From Glycomyces buryatensis (GTDB taxonomy: Bacteria; Actinomycetota; Actinomycetes; Mycobacteriales; Micromonosporaceae), in assembly GCF_004912275.1 (NCBI RefSeq), contig NZ_STGY01000004.1:28043-92042 (forward strand): DNA of 64,000 nt. The letters run 5' to 3'. The notes under the pieces are model-generated. The model worked only from the letters and a program-made list of their open reading frames with translations, made no database searches and was not told where the DNA came from. A program made the position numbers and the translations under genes. Shown in pieces: positions 29,021-37,832 of this stretch; the stretch's first letter is position 1, and the number at the start of each line of letters is the position of its first letter.

Positions 29021-30301
29021 TTACAGCGTCTCGACGCCTTCGATGCCGCGCATGGCACCTCGCGTGTCGAGGACCGGGACGCCCTCGGGCATCGCGTCGG
29101 GGGTGTACTCGGCGTGCTGGGTCAGCAGGATGATCAGGTCCGCCTTGGCCGTGGCCAGGTCGCCGACCCGCTCGACCTCGTGGCCGCCCACGGACCAGGA
29201 CCCGACGTGCGGGTCGTGGTAGGCCAGTTCGGCGCCCGCGTCGAGCAGCTTCTTGGCGACCGGGGACGACGGCGACTCGCGCTGGTCGGCGATGTCGGCC
29301 TTGTAGGTGACGCCCAACAGCAGCACCCGCGCCCGGCTCAGCGCCAGGCCGGCGCCGTTCAGCCGGGACATGGCCCGGTTGACGACGTACTCGGGCATCC
29401 GGTTGTTGATCTCCTGCGCCAACTCCACGAAGCGGAACGGGTAGCCGAGGGTCCGGACCTTGTAGGACAGGTAGTTCGGGTCGATCGGGATGCAGTGCCC
29501 GCCGACGCCGGGGCCGGGGTAGAAGGCCTGGTAGCCGAACGGCTTGGTCTTGGCGAGGTTGATCGCGTCCCACAGGTCCACGCCGAGTTCGCGGCAGAAG
29601 ACCGCCATCTCGTTGACCAGGGCGATGTTCACGTGCCGGTAGGTGTTCTCCAGCAGCTTGGCCATCTCGGCCTCGCGGGTGCCCTTGGCCTGGACGACGG
29701 TGTCGATGAACCGGTCGTAGAGGGCGCTGGCGACGGCCGTGCACTCCGCGGTGAGGCCGCCGACGACCTTGGGGGTGTTGACGATCCCGTAGACCGGGTT
29801 GCCCGGGTCGACGCGCTCGGGGGAGAAGGCCAGGTGGAAGTCGACGCCGGGCTCGAGCCCGGACTCCTCGCGGAGGATGGGGGCGACGACCTCTTCGGTG
29901 GTGCCCGGGTAGGTGGTGGACTCCAGGACCACCAGGGCGCCCTTGGCCAGGTGCTCGCCCGCGGCGCGCGACGCGCCGATGACGGCGCCGAGGTCGGGGC
30001 CGCCGGCCTCGGACAGGGGCGTGGGCACGCAGATGACGATCGCCTTCGCGCGCGCCTGGACCGAGGTGTCGGTGGTGGCGGTGTAGCCCTGGTCGAGCAT
30101 CACGGCGAGTTCGTCGTCCGAGATGTCGTCGATGTGGCTGGAGCCGGCGTTGAGGGCGTCCACGACACGCTGGGTGCGGTCGAGCCCTACCACGGTGAGG
30201 CCCTGGGCGATCGCCGCTTGGGCCAGCGGCAATCCGACATACCCCTGACCGACTACGACCAGGTCGATCGAGGCTTCGGCGGCGTTCGCATTCGATGCCA
30301 C
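29021..30301 (-). CDS. nucleotide-sugar dehydrogenase (WecC/UDP-ManNAc or UDP-Glc dehydrogenase family)
   Basis: A 426-residue NAD-dependent four-electron dehydrogenase that oxidises the C6 alcohol of a UDP-sugar to a uronic acid. The N-terminal Rossmann fold is LVVVGQGYVGLPLAQAA. Other motifs are PTPLSEAGGPDLG, LLENTYRHVNIALVNEMA, and the catalytic cysteine in PGPGVGGHCIPIDPNY. GHCIPIDP and HDPHVG favour the WecC (UDP-N-acetylmannosamine/galactosamine) branch, but the substrate is not certain. The GTG at 30301 has AAGGA 7 nt upstream. It opens the surface-polymer block and its upstream region holds PHO-box-like repeats. Confidence 0.9.
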   Translation of the reverse strand: MASNANAAEASIDLVVVGQGYVGLPLAQAAIAQGLTVVGLDRTQRVVDALNAGSSHIDDISDDELAVMLDQGYTATTDTSVQARAKAIVICVPTPLSEAGGPDLGAVIGASRAAGEHLAKGALVVLESTTYPGTTEEVVAPILREESGLEPGVDFHLAFSPERVDPGNPVYGIVNTPKVVGGLTAECTAVASALYDRFIDTVVQAKGTREAEMAKLLENTYRHVNIALVNEMAVFCRELGVDLWDAINLAKTKPFGYQAFYPGPGVGGHCIPIDPNYLSYKVRTLGYPFRFVELAQEINNRMPEYVVNRAMSRLNGAGLALSRARVLLLGVTYKADIADQRESPSSPVAKKLLDAGAELAYHDPHVGSWSVGGHEVERVGDLATAKADLIILLTQHAEYTPDAMPEGVPVLDTRGAMRGIEGVETL

Positions 30302-30418
30302 AGTAGAGTCCTTTGCTTTGGTGACGGGGGGGTGTCCGCGGAGCATTCGGATCCGAGATTAGCAATAGCGAATTGCGCGCATCTGACCAGGGCAAACGTA
30401 GTGTGGCGTTGGAGGATC

Positions 30419-30501
30419 GTTCACCCTTTGGTCACTTTCTCGCAAACCACACGCCCACTGACCTGATTGTTCACCGACTGATCGACGAGAGTTCACTGAT
30501 T
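30419..30501. promoter_or_regulatory. PHO-box-like 11-nt direct repeats
   Basis: Two adjacent 11-nt units, GTTCACCCTTT (30419-30429) and GGTCACTTTCT (30430-30440), fit the Streptomyces PhoP direct-repeat pattern (GTTCACC plus 4 nt). Two further units, GTTCACCGACT (30469) and GTTCACTGATT (30491), are 22 nt apart, also a multiple of 11. They lie between the divergent dehydrogenase and glycosyltransferase genes. Confidence 0.5.
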
Positions 30502-30644
30502 CCCAATTGGGCGCCGGTAGCGCACGAATGAGCGAATCGTTTCCGGAAATCTGGCGTTTACAAGCGCAAATGATCACCTCGCGACGTGACGGCGACCATT
30601 TCACGCGGCCGGTGAACGGGGTCCGAGCAGGTTACTATTTGTGC

Positions 30645-31835
30645 ATGCCCACATTGAGCATTGTGATCCCCGTCTATGACGCCGAGGAGTACCTCACGGG
30701 GTGCCTCGACAGCATCGTGGGTGGCGGAGACCGGCTCGAGATCATCATCGCCGATGACTGTTCGCCCGACGGCTCGCGCGCCCTCGCAGAGCGGTATGCC
30801 CAGGCCGACAAGCGAATCCACGTCTATTCCACGCCCGAGAACGGCGGGTCCGGCCCGGCCCGCAATTTCGGTCTCGCCCAGGCCACCGGCGACTACGTGT
30901 GGTTCGTGGACGCCGATGACGAGCTCAAGCCCGGCGCCGTCGAGCGCGTCCTGTCGGCCGTCGACTCCGGCCCGGTCCGGCCCGACGTGGTGCTCGTCCA
31001 GCACGAGAAGGTCCGCGACACCGGCGCCGTCGAGATCGGCGAACTCGCCGACCTGGCCGACCGCTGCCCGGTCGACCCGAAGGCGTTCACCTTCACCGAG
31101 TGGCCCCAGATCGTGGACTACACGCACACGCCGTGGACGAAGGTCTCGCGCCGCGAATTCCTGACCGACATCGACCTGGACTTCCCCTCGGGCTGGTACA
31201 CCGACATCCCCTGGACCTACGGCCTGTTCCGCCGCGCCGCGCGCATGAGCGTTGTGACCGAATGCTGCTACCAGTGGCGCCAGCGCGCCGGGTCCTCGAT
31301 CACGCGGACCCGCGACGACCGGCATTTCGACGTGTTCACCCAGTGGCAGCGCACCTGGGACGACTTCGAGTCGGTGGACGACACCGGCGTCCGCGTCGCC
31401 CTGTTCAACCACATGGTGTGGCACCTGCTGCTGGTCATCGGGAACACCGAGCGGGTGGACCCGAAGAAGCGCCGCGAGTTCTTCCGCCGCACTTCCGAGC
31501 TGTACCGCCGCTACCACCCGGGCGCCGAGGCCTGGAATCCGACGGGCGGCGTCACCGGGCTCAAGCAGCGGCTGCTGGCCGCCCGCGCCTACGTCGGGTA
31601 CGAGGCGCTGCGCCAGATCTACCGCCTGTCGCAGAAGGCCAGCCCGAAGTCCAGGCGGCGCGGCAGGGCCGTTCCCCGCCCCGCCGTTCCCGAACATCCG
31701 GACCTGAACGGCCCCACCTCGGAAGGTGCGGCCGCCGCAGGCGACGGGGCTTCAGCGTCCGAGCAGGCGCCTGACAGCCCCGCGGGCCTTCCGGCGCAGT
31801 CGCTGTCCGGATCCCCCCGCGTCTCGCGGCCCTGA
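30645..31835 (+). CDS. GT2-family glycosyltransferase
   Basis: A 396-residue GT-A fold transferase. The N-terminus LSIVIPVYDAEEYLTGCLDSI, ADDCSPDGSRALAE, and the metal-binding WFVDADDEL (DxD) are standard for family 2. It resembles TagF/WcaA-like wall and exopolysaccharide transferases. The middle (WQRTWDDFESVDD, FNHMVWHLLLVIGN) is helical. The last 60 residues are Pro/Ala/Ser-rich and disordered, after a basic patch (KSRRRGRAVPR) that could touch the membrane. TACTAT ends 6 nt before the ATG, so translation is probably leaderless. Its 3' end overlaps the convergent gene by 84 bp. Donor and acceptor sugars are unknown. Confidence 0.88.
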   Translation: MPTLSIVIPVYDAEEYLTGCLDSIVGGGDRLEIIIADDCSPDGSRALAERYAQADKRIHVYSTPENGGSGPARNFGLAQATGDYVWFVDADDELKPGAVERVLSAVDSGPVRPDVVLVQHEKVRDTGAVEIGELADLADRCPVDPKAFTFTEWPQIVDYTHTPWTKVSRREFLTDIDLDFPSGWYTDIPWTYGLFRRAARMSVVTECCYQWRQRAGSSITRTRDDRHFDVFTQWQRTWDDFESVDDTGVRVALFNHMVWHLLLVIGNTERVDPKKRREFFRRTSELYRRYHPGAEAWNPTGGVTGLKQRLLAARAYVGYEALRQIYRLSQKASPKSRRRGRAVPRPAVPEHPDLNGPTSEGAAAAGDGASASEQAPDSPAGLPAQSLSGSPRVSRP

Positions 31836-33209
31836 CTTCTTCGGTCCCGCAAAGGCTTCGACCAGTTCGCCCTCGCTGACGCGTTCGGCGCCCCACACCT
31901 GGGCGATGTCGGCGCCGAGGTGCTCGGCGCGCGCCGCGGCGGCGGTCCGCACCAGCTTGACCGTCCCACCTGGAATGTCCACTTCGAGCTGTCCGAGGCG
32001 GTGCTCATTGGCATGTGCGACGAGCACCGCGATCGCCCAGGGGCGGGGCTTCGCCTGCGCCGGCAGCGAGATCCGGTAGGGCACGGCCTGGTCGTTCTCC
32101 ACCTGTGCGGCCAGCCGCACCCTCGCCTCGCCGCGGTAGGACTCGGCCAGCAGCCGCGCCTCCAGGTCGGCGTCGTCGAGCGGGGCGTGGCGGCCGGGGT
32201 TCGGCTCGGGCCATTCGCCCAGCAGCGTCACCCGCACGTCCGGGACGGCTCCGCCGAGGATCTTGTCGGCGGCGGCCTCCGCGCCGGGCCCGGCGTCGAT
32301 GAACACGTCGGCCAGCGGCGTCGCCCATGACCGGTTCGCCCGGGGGCGCTTGAGGTCGAGCTCGGGGACGCGGTTGGCGATGTGGGGTTTGCGGTAGCGC
32401 TTGGCCTGCTCGCCGCGCGCGGCGATCTGGCGCGGGCCCAGGTGCCACGACGACGAATCGTTGTCGGGCACGAACACCGCCCCGGCCTGGTGCAGCCGGT
32501 AGCCGAAGATCGTGTCCGAGCCGAGGATGACCTCGGCGTCCATGCCGCCCGAGGCCTTGTAGATCGCCTTGGGAACCGAGAACGAGGCGCCGACGAGGAC
32601 CCGGAAGGCCCGGTGGTCGGCGGTCTTGAGGCCGTCGGTGCGGTCGATGATCGCCTCGATCCACTGCGGCTCGGACGCCTCGGTGTCGAACAGCTCAGCG
32701 GCCTTCCCGGCCTTCACCGCCTCGAACACGTGCTCGGGCAGTAGATCACCTGGCTTGTAGTCCACGAACCGCTTGTGGCCCAGCACGGCCAGGTAGTCGG
32801 CGGCGTGGTGCCAGCGCAGCTGCGACTCGATGTGGTCGGCGAAGGCGAGCATGTCGGAGTCGAGGCGGACGATGACGTCGCCGTCGGCGCGCTCGACCCC
32901 GGAGTTCGTGGCGTGCGCCGACGCCCAGCCGCCGGGCAGCGGCGGCACGATCTTGGCGTTGGCCGGGCGCCGCTCGGGCAGGCGCAGGGCCGGCTCGGTG
33001 CCGTCGTCCACGACGATGACTTCCAGCAGTTCCTCGGGATAGGTCTGGGCCGCGAGCGCGGCCAGGACGATGTCGAGCTTGTCCTGATGGCCGTGGGCGG
33101 GGATGACGACGCTGACGCTCAGGTGCGGCTTCCAGTCGCCGGACGGCCTGGTCAGGGAGCCGTAGTCGTTGCCTCGGACGAACGGGTTTCCCGCTTCTGC
33201 TGCGAGCAC
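31752..33209 (-). CDS. GT2-family glycosyltransferase (paralogue A)
   Basis: A 485-residue family-2 transferase with SVSVVIPAHGHQDKLDIVL, VDDGTEP, VRLDSDML as the DxD, and a WIEAIIDRTDGL acceptor region. The C-terminal 200 residues carry a second, less conserved domain. The GTG start has GAGGAG 10 nt upstream. It lies 19 nt behind a close relative (33229-34725), and both share ADYLAVLGHKRFVDYK, so the pair arose by tandem duplication. The 3' end overlaps the convergent transferase by 84 bp, raising the chance of antisense coupling. The partner pathway is the surface polymer of this block; the sugar is unknown. Confidence 0.88.
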   Translation of the reverse strand: MLAAEAGNPFVRGNDYGSLTRPSGDWKPHLSVSVVIPAHGHQDKLDIVLAALAAQTYPEELLEVIVVDDGTEPALRLPERRPANAKIVPPLPGGWASAHATNSGVERADGDVIVRLDSDMLAFADHIESQLRWHHAADYLAVLGHKRFVDYKPGDLLPEHVFEAVKAGKAAELFDTEASEPQWIEAIIDRTDGLKTADHRAFRVLVGASFSVPKAIYKASGGMDAEVILGSDTIFGYRLHQAGAVFVPDNDSSSWHLGPRQIAARGEQAKRYRKPHIANRVPELDLKRPRANRSWATPLADVFIDAGPGAEAAADKILGGAVPDVRVTLLGEWPEPNPGRHAPLDDADLEARLLAESYRGEARVRLAAQVENDQAVPYRISLPAQAKPRPWAIAVLVAHANEHRLGQLEVDIPGGTVKLVRTAAAARAEHLGADIAQVWGAERVSEGELVEAFAGPKKSGPRDAGGSGQRLRRKARGAVRRLLGR

Positions 33210-33228
33210 GGTGGTCGCTCTCCTCTGC

Positions 33229-34725
33229 TTATTTCTTGAAAATACTGCGCAGGCGCGCGCGGGCCCGGGCGTCGAGGAACCGGCGGGCGAAGCGCCGCGC
33301 CAGGTCGACCGGGGGCGGATTGAAGGCGGTGTCGGCCTCGGGTGCGGCCAGGCCGGCGTGGGTGGCTACGCCCCAGACTCCCGCGACGACGTGGTCGAGG
33401 TCGCCTCCGCCGGTGATGTGGCGGGCGCGACAGAACGCGGCGGTGCGCTCGAGCCGGGCCGGGCCGGACCCGGGCAGTTCGGCCAGGACGAGGCCGGCGT
33501 CGGCCCGTTCCATCGAGCCCAGGAGCTTGCCGACACTGTTCGGCCGCAGCGGGACCGGACGCGGGAGATGGAGCCGGTAGGGCACGGCCGGGTCGGCCTC
33601 GGGCGCCTCGGCGCTGAGGCGGACGCGGGCCTCGCCCGCGTACATCTCCTCGATCAGGCGCAGCTGGGTGCCGTCGCCGGAGAGGATCGCGGCCCGGTCG
33701 TGCGCGGCAGGGCTCTGGCCGGTGACGAGGGTGATGCGGACGTCCCCGTCGGGGCCGGCCAGGACCGGGGCGACGGCGGCGTCCACGTCGGCCACGTTGG
33801 CGCGGCCGACATCGATGACCATGTCCACCAACGGAACCCGCCAGGCCCGCGGCGGCGCGGTGTGCCGGAGGCCGTGCAGGGGCACGCGCTGGACGATGTA
33901 GGGCAGGCGCTGGAGGCGGCCCTCGGCCTCCTTCTCCAGCATCTGCGGGATGCCCAGGTGCCAGGCGGAGGACTCGGTCTCGGGGACGAACACGGCGCCG
34001 GCCTGGGCGAGGCGGTAGGCGAACTCGGTGTCGGAGCCGAGGCGCAGTTCGGCGTCGAGGCCGCCGACGGTCTTGAAGAAGTCGCGGTGGAGCGACCCGG
34101 AGGCGCCGATGAACACCCGGTAGTTCATGGGGTGATGGACCGTGAGGCCGTCGGTGTCGGCGATGACCTTTTCGATCCATTGGGGCCGAGACGACTCGAT
34201 CTCGAAGAGGGCCTCTGCTTCTCCACACAGGACCTTCTCGTGGACCTGCTCGGGCGTGTACGTCCCGGCCTTGTAGTCCACGAACCGCTTGTGGCCCAGC
34301 ACGGCCAGGTAGTCGGCGCTGTGGTGCCAGCGCAGGTGGGCCTCGACGTGGTCGCGGTAGGCGACCATGTCGGAGTCCAGGCGCAGGATGACCTGGCCGT
34401 CGGCGTGGCTGACGCCGGTATTGACGGCGTGGGCGCTGCCCCAGGACTCGCCGGTGGGCACGACGAGGCGGGTGTGTTCGGGGCGGAGCTGTGGCAGGCG
34501 CAGCGCGGGGGTGGAATTGTCGTCGACGACGACCACTTCCATCAGTTCGGCCGGATACGTTTGGGCGGCGAGGGCCGCCAGCGTCAGGTCGAGCTTCTCC
34601 TGGCCTCCGAAGGCCGGGATGACCACGCTCACCGCCAGGCTCGGCCGCCAGTCGCTGGAGGTCGGCGGATGCAGAGCCCTATAGTCGTTGCGGACGATGC
34701 GCGGGCGTTTCGGTGAGTCGTTCAT
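33229..34725 (-). CDS. GT2-family glycosyltransferase (paralogue B)
   Basis: A 498-residue family-2 transferase, with SVVIPAFGGQEKLDLTLAAL, VVDDNSTPALRLP, LRLDSDMVAYRDH (DxD), ADYLAVLGHKRFVDYK and GLDAELRLGSDTEFAYRL. The C-terminal part (about 290-498) matches its neighbour's accessory domain and ends in a basic helix ([20 protein letters not shown]) that could associate with the membrane. TATTGT lies 9 nt before the ATG. It is transcribed with paralogue A, 19 nt downstream, and is divergent from the GT2/GT-B fusion gene. Confidence 0.88.
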   Translation of the reverse strand: MNDSPKRPRIVRNDYRALHPPTSSDWRPSLAVSVVIPAFGGQEKLDLTLAALAAQTYPAELMEVVVVDDNSTPALRLPQLRPEHTRLVVPTGESWGSAHAVNTGVSHADGQVILRLDSDMVAYRDHVEAHLRWHHSADYLAVLGHKRFVDYKAGTYTPEQVHEKVLCGEAEALFEIESSRPQWIEKVIADTDGLTVHHPMNYRVFIGASGSLHRDFFKTVGGLDAELRLGSDTEFAYRLAQAGAVFVPETESSAWHLGIPQMLEKEAEGRLQRLPYIVQRVPLHGLRHTAPPRAWRVPLVDMVIDVGRANVADVDAAVAPVLAGPDGDVRITLVTGQSPAAHDRAAILSGDGTQLRLIEEMYAGEARVRLSAEAPEADPAVPYRLHLPRPVPLRPNSVGKLLGSMERADAGLVLAELPGSGPARLERTAAFCRARHITGGGDLDHVVAGVWGVATHAGLAAPEADTAFNPPPVDLARRFARRFLDARARARLRSIFKK

Positions 34726-34877
34726 TTCGGGCTCACAATATCCCGGGCTATTCCCGAGCCTTAGGGCGGATGGTCCGTTAATCAGTCGTTTACGCAGTTG
34801 AGGACAATTGTTTGAATGCAATTCAATTCCACTGCGCTCTGCCGGGTGACGATCGGGCCGAATTCGACCAGGAGACA

Positions 34878-37358
34878 ATGAAATCGATGAACGCTGACGA
34901 TGAGAGCGGGCTTTACCCCAGCCGCATGACCGACGACCATCTGGCGACGGCGAAGACCCGCAAGGCCGGGACGATGGCCGCGACCGCGCTGCGCACCCGT
35001 TCGCCGGGTGCGCGCCACCTGCTGGCCAGGGGCGCCACCCGCGATCTGACGCTGCCCGGGCTGCTCGAGGCAGCCCGTTCGGGCGACCTCGGCGGCGCCC
35101 GCGTCGACGCGGCGGCGCTGTGCGAGCTCGCGAAGGTCGTCGGGCTCCAGTTCGGCACCGAGGACGACCGCCGCGACGCGCTGGCTCTGTACGACCTCGC
35201 GCTGCGCGAGGGCGGGGCGAAGCGCATCTCGGGCCGCCACGGTGCCGTCCACGCCCAGTTGGCGTTCTCTCTCGGCGAATACGGCCGCGTCTCCGAGCTG
35301 CTTCGCCGCTACAAGAAGCAGATGCCGCCGCTCGAATACGGTGCGCTGCAAGCGGACCTGGCCCACCCCGACTGCGGCGGCGACGAGGCGGCGTGGATAG
35401 CGCGGCTCGGCGAGCTGTGCCGCCAGCCGCAGCTCGCGCTCGACCCCGACCGGTCGCTGCCGTGGTTCGACCGCCTCCGTGCCCCAGCCGGGCCCAAGGT
35501 CGGCGCGGGTCCGAAGATCTGGGTCGTCATGACCGCCTACCAGCCCGATCGGGCCCTCATCACGGCCGTGGAGTCGCTGCTGGCCGGGACCTGGACGAAC
35601 CTCGAAGTGGTCGTCGTCGACGACGCATCGGGGGAGGAGTACGGGCCGATCCTCGACGAGGCCGCGGCGCTGGACGAGCGGGTCCGCGTCGTCCGCAAGG
35701 AGGTCAATGGCGGCACCTTCGCGGCCCGCAACACCGCCTTCGACTGCATCCTGAACGACGGTGACACCGGCGATTTCGTCACCGGCCTCGACTCCGACGA
35801 CTGGGCCGCCCCCGACCGGCTCGCGCACTCGATCGCCCCGCTGCTGGAGGACCCCGAACTCCAGCTGACCTACTCCGAGGCGTTCCTGTTCGGCGAGGAC
35901 CTCACCGTCACCCGGCCCGGGCGCGTCGTCACCACCGTCTCGACCGCGTCGATGATGTTCCGCCGCGGCGTCCTCGACCGCATCGGCTACTACGACGAGG
36001 TCCGCAAGGGCGCCGACACCGAGTTCCTGCAGCGGGTCTCGGCCGCGTTCGGCAAGACCTCGGTGCAGCGGCTGAACGGCACCTGGGACACGTTCATGCG
36101 CCAGGCGGCCGGCTCGCTCTCGCGCGACGAGTTCGGCTCCGGCTGGAAGCACCCCTCCCGCCGCGCCTACCAGTCCTCGTATCCGCTGTGGCACCGCCAG
36201 ATCGCCGCCGGCGAGGCCGACCCGTACCTGTCCAAGAGCCCGGCGCGGCGGCCCTTCTGGGCCCCGTACCACACCGCCGTCGCATCGAAAGGCCAGCGTC
36301 GCCGCCACTTCGACGTCGTCTACTGCCTCGACTGGCGGCCCTTCGGCGGACCCCAGAAGTCCACCATGGAGGAGATCCGGGCACTGAAGTCCGAGGGCCT
36401 GAGCATCGCCATCATGCACCTGGAGTCGTGGCGGCACATGACCACCGACGACCGCCCCATGGCCCGGCAGATCCAGGAGCTCGTCAACGACGGCACCGTC
36501 GACCAGGTCCTGGTCACCGACGACGTCGAATGCGAACTGCTGGTGCTGCGCTACCCGCCGATCCTCCAGTACCGCTCCGGCGAGGTCTCGAACGTCCGCC
36601 CGAAGCGGATGATCGTGCTCGCCAACCAGGCGCCGGCCGAACGGGACGGCTCCGACATCCGCTACACGCCCGACTCGGCCCACGCCAACGCCGCCGCCAT
36701 GTTCGGTGTCGATCCGCTGTGGGTGCCGCAGGGCCCGCAGGTCCGCGAGGCCCTGTCCGAGCTGAAGGCCGGTCGCCTGGCCGACTTCGACATGCCCGGA
36801 ATCCTGGAGACCGAGTCGATCGCGCCGCCGCGCCACGGCTTCCGCTCGGTCCTGCCGGTCGTCGGACGCCACTCCCGCGACGACTGGACCAAATGGCCCA
36901 CCGCGAGTGACCTCCCGAAGGTCTACCCCGGCGACGGCCGCTGGGACGTGCGCGTCATGGGCGGGGTCAAGACCGTCGCCCGCCTCCTCGGCGCCGAACC
37001 CTCCCCGGAGTGGACCTGCTACCGCTACAACGAGACCGACGTCGAGTCGTTTCTCTACCAACTCGACTTCTGGATCTACTTCCCCCACCCGAAGCAGTAC
37101 GAGGCGTTCGGCCGCGCCATCCTCGAGGCCCTCGCCGCCGGATGCGCCGTCGTCCTCCCGCCGCGGTTCGAACCGACCTTCGGCGATGCCGCCCTGTACT
37201 GTGAACCGGCCGAAGTCGCCTCGGTCGTGGACGGCCTCTACGCCGACCCCGAGCGCTTCCTCGCCCGCTCGGCCCTCGCCCAGCAACGCGTCCGCGAACG
37301 CTTCAGCCACGACTCCTACCGCAAGCTCGTCCTCGACGTGCTGTCCGACCACACCTGA
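34878..37358 (+). CDS. bifunctional GT2 + GT-B glycosyltransferase
   Basis: An 826-residue chain with two glycosyltransferase modules. Residues 1-200 are helical and TPR-like in composition (DALALYDLALREGG, AQLAFSLGEYGRVSELL). Residues about 212-440 are a GT-A family-2 domain: IWVVMTAYQPDRALITAVESL, VVVDDASGEEY and TGLDSDDWAAPDR (DxD near 303). Residues about 490-826 look like a GT-B (family 4-like) domain, with QYEAFGRAILEALAAGCAVV (E-x7-E near 735) and a terminal helix. It could add two successive sugars or act as a polymerase. AGGAG lies 4 nt before the chosen ATG; the ATG 9 nt later is an alternative. It heads a plus-strand run through 40.6 kb. Confidence 0.88.
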   Translation: MKSMNADDESGLYPSRMTDDHLATAKTRKAGTMAATALRTRSPGARHLLARGATRDLTLPGLLEAARSGDLGGARVDAAALCELAKVVGLQFGTEDDRRDALALYDLALREGGAKRISGRHGAVHAQLAFSLGEYGRVSELLRRYKKQMPPLEYGALQADLAHPDCGGDEAAWIARLGELCRQPQLALDPDRSLPWFDRLRAPAGPKVGAGPKIWVVMTAYQPDRALITAVESLLAGTWTNLEVVVVDDASGEEYGPILDEAAALDERVRVVRKEVNGGTFAARNTAFDCILNDGDTGDFVTGLDSDDWAAPDRLAHSIAPLLEDPELQLTYSEAFLFGEDLTVTRPGRVVTTVSTASMMFRRGVLDRIGYYDEVRKGADTEFLQRVSAAFGKTSVQRLNGTWDTFMRQAAGSLSRDEFGSGWKHPSRRAYQSSYPLWHRQIAAGEADPYLSKSPARRPFWAPYHTAVASKGQRRRHFDVVYCLDWRPFGGPQKSTMEEIRALKSEGLSIAIMHLESWRHMTTDDRPMARQIQELVNDGTVDQVLVTDDVECELLVLRYPPILQYRSGEVSNVRPKRMIVLANQAPAERDGSDIRYTPDSAHANAAAMFGVDPLWVPQGPQVREALSELKAGRLADFDMPGILETESIAPPRHGFRSVLPVVGRHSRDDWTKWPTASDLPKVYPGDGRWDVRVMGGVKTVARLLGAEPSPEWTCYRYNETDVESFLYQLDFWIYFPHPKQYEAFGRAILEALAAGCAVVLPPRFEPTFGDAALYCEPAEVASVVDGLYADPERFLARSALAQQRVRERFSHDSYRKLVLDVLSDHT

Positions 37359-37369
37359 GAGCACCAGCC

Positions 37370-37717
37370 GTGAAACAGAAACTCAAAGCCGTCTACGACC
37401 GCCTGGGCCGGCCCTCGATCAAGAAGCTCGCCGCCGCGGTCGGACTCGTCCTCGCCGTGGCCTTCGTCGCCATCGCCTGGCTCGGTGACACCCGTCTCAC
37501 GTCGGCGCTGTCACTGCTGACGAGTCTGGCGACGCTGGGGGCACTAGTGCTGGTGTGGAACGAGGGCCGCAAGGGCCGCGCCGAGGCCCGGGCCTCGCAC
37601 GAGCGCACCGAGGTCACCTTCAGGCGCATCCTCGCCGCCATCGAGGTCGAACGGCTCGCCAATGAGCGCCGGGCCGCGAACGCCGCCGTCCCCCAATCGC
37701 GCCAAAGCACCCGATAA
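37370..37717 (+). CDS. small membrane protein, 115 aa
   Basis: A hypothetical protein with two hydrophobic helices (about 19-38, KLAAAVGLVLAVAFVAIAWL, and 44-63, TSALSLLTSLATLGALVLVW). A cytoplasmic, charged, coiled-coil-like tail follows (ARASHERTEVTFRRILAAIEVERLANERRA). The GTG start is 11 nt after the upstream glycosyltransferase stop, so the two are co-transcribed. It may be an accessory or anchoring subunit of the glycopolymer machinery. No family recognised. Confidence 0.7.
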   Translation: MKQKLKAVYDRLGRPSIKKLAAAVGLVLAVAFVAIAWLGDTRLTSALSLLTSLATLGALVLVWNEGRKGRAEARASHERTEVTFRRILAAIEVERLANERRAANAAVPQSRQSTR

Positions 37718-37832
37718 GGGGTACCTGGCCCCGTGCGGATCGGCCGTGATGGTCCGCCATCGCCTGGGCGGTAGTATTGGCGCGCCATTATCAAGCTGTA
37801 CTGCAACCACCTGTTCTGGGAGGGCCGCCCTC

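Noticed and set aside
28961..30466. 501-codon plus-strand open frame opposite the nucleotide-sugar dehydrogenase
   Set aside because: Codon-bias shadow; it also runs through the terminator hairpin at 28963-29002.
34782..37364. Long open frame of 860 codons on the minus strand opposite the GT2/GT-B fusion
   Set aside because: High-GC third-position shadow; composition is Val/Gly/Arg-rich without motifs, while the plus strand has clear catalytic motifs.
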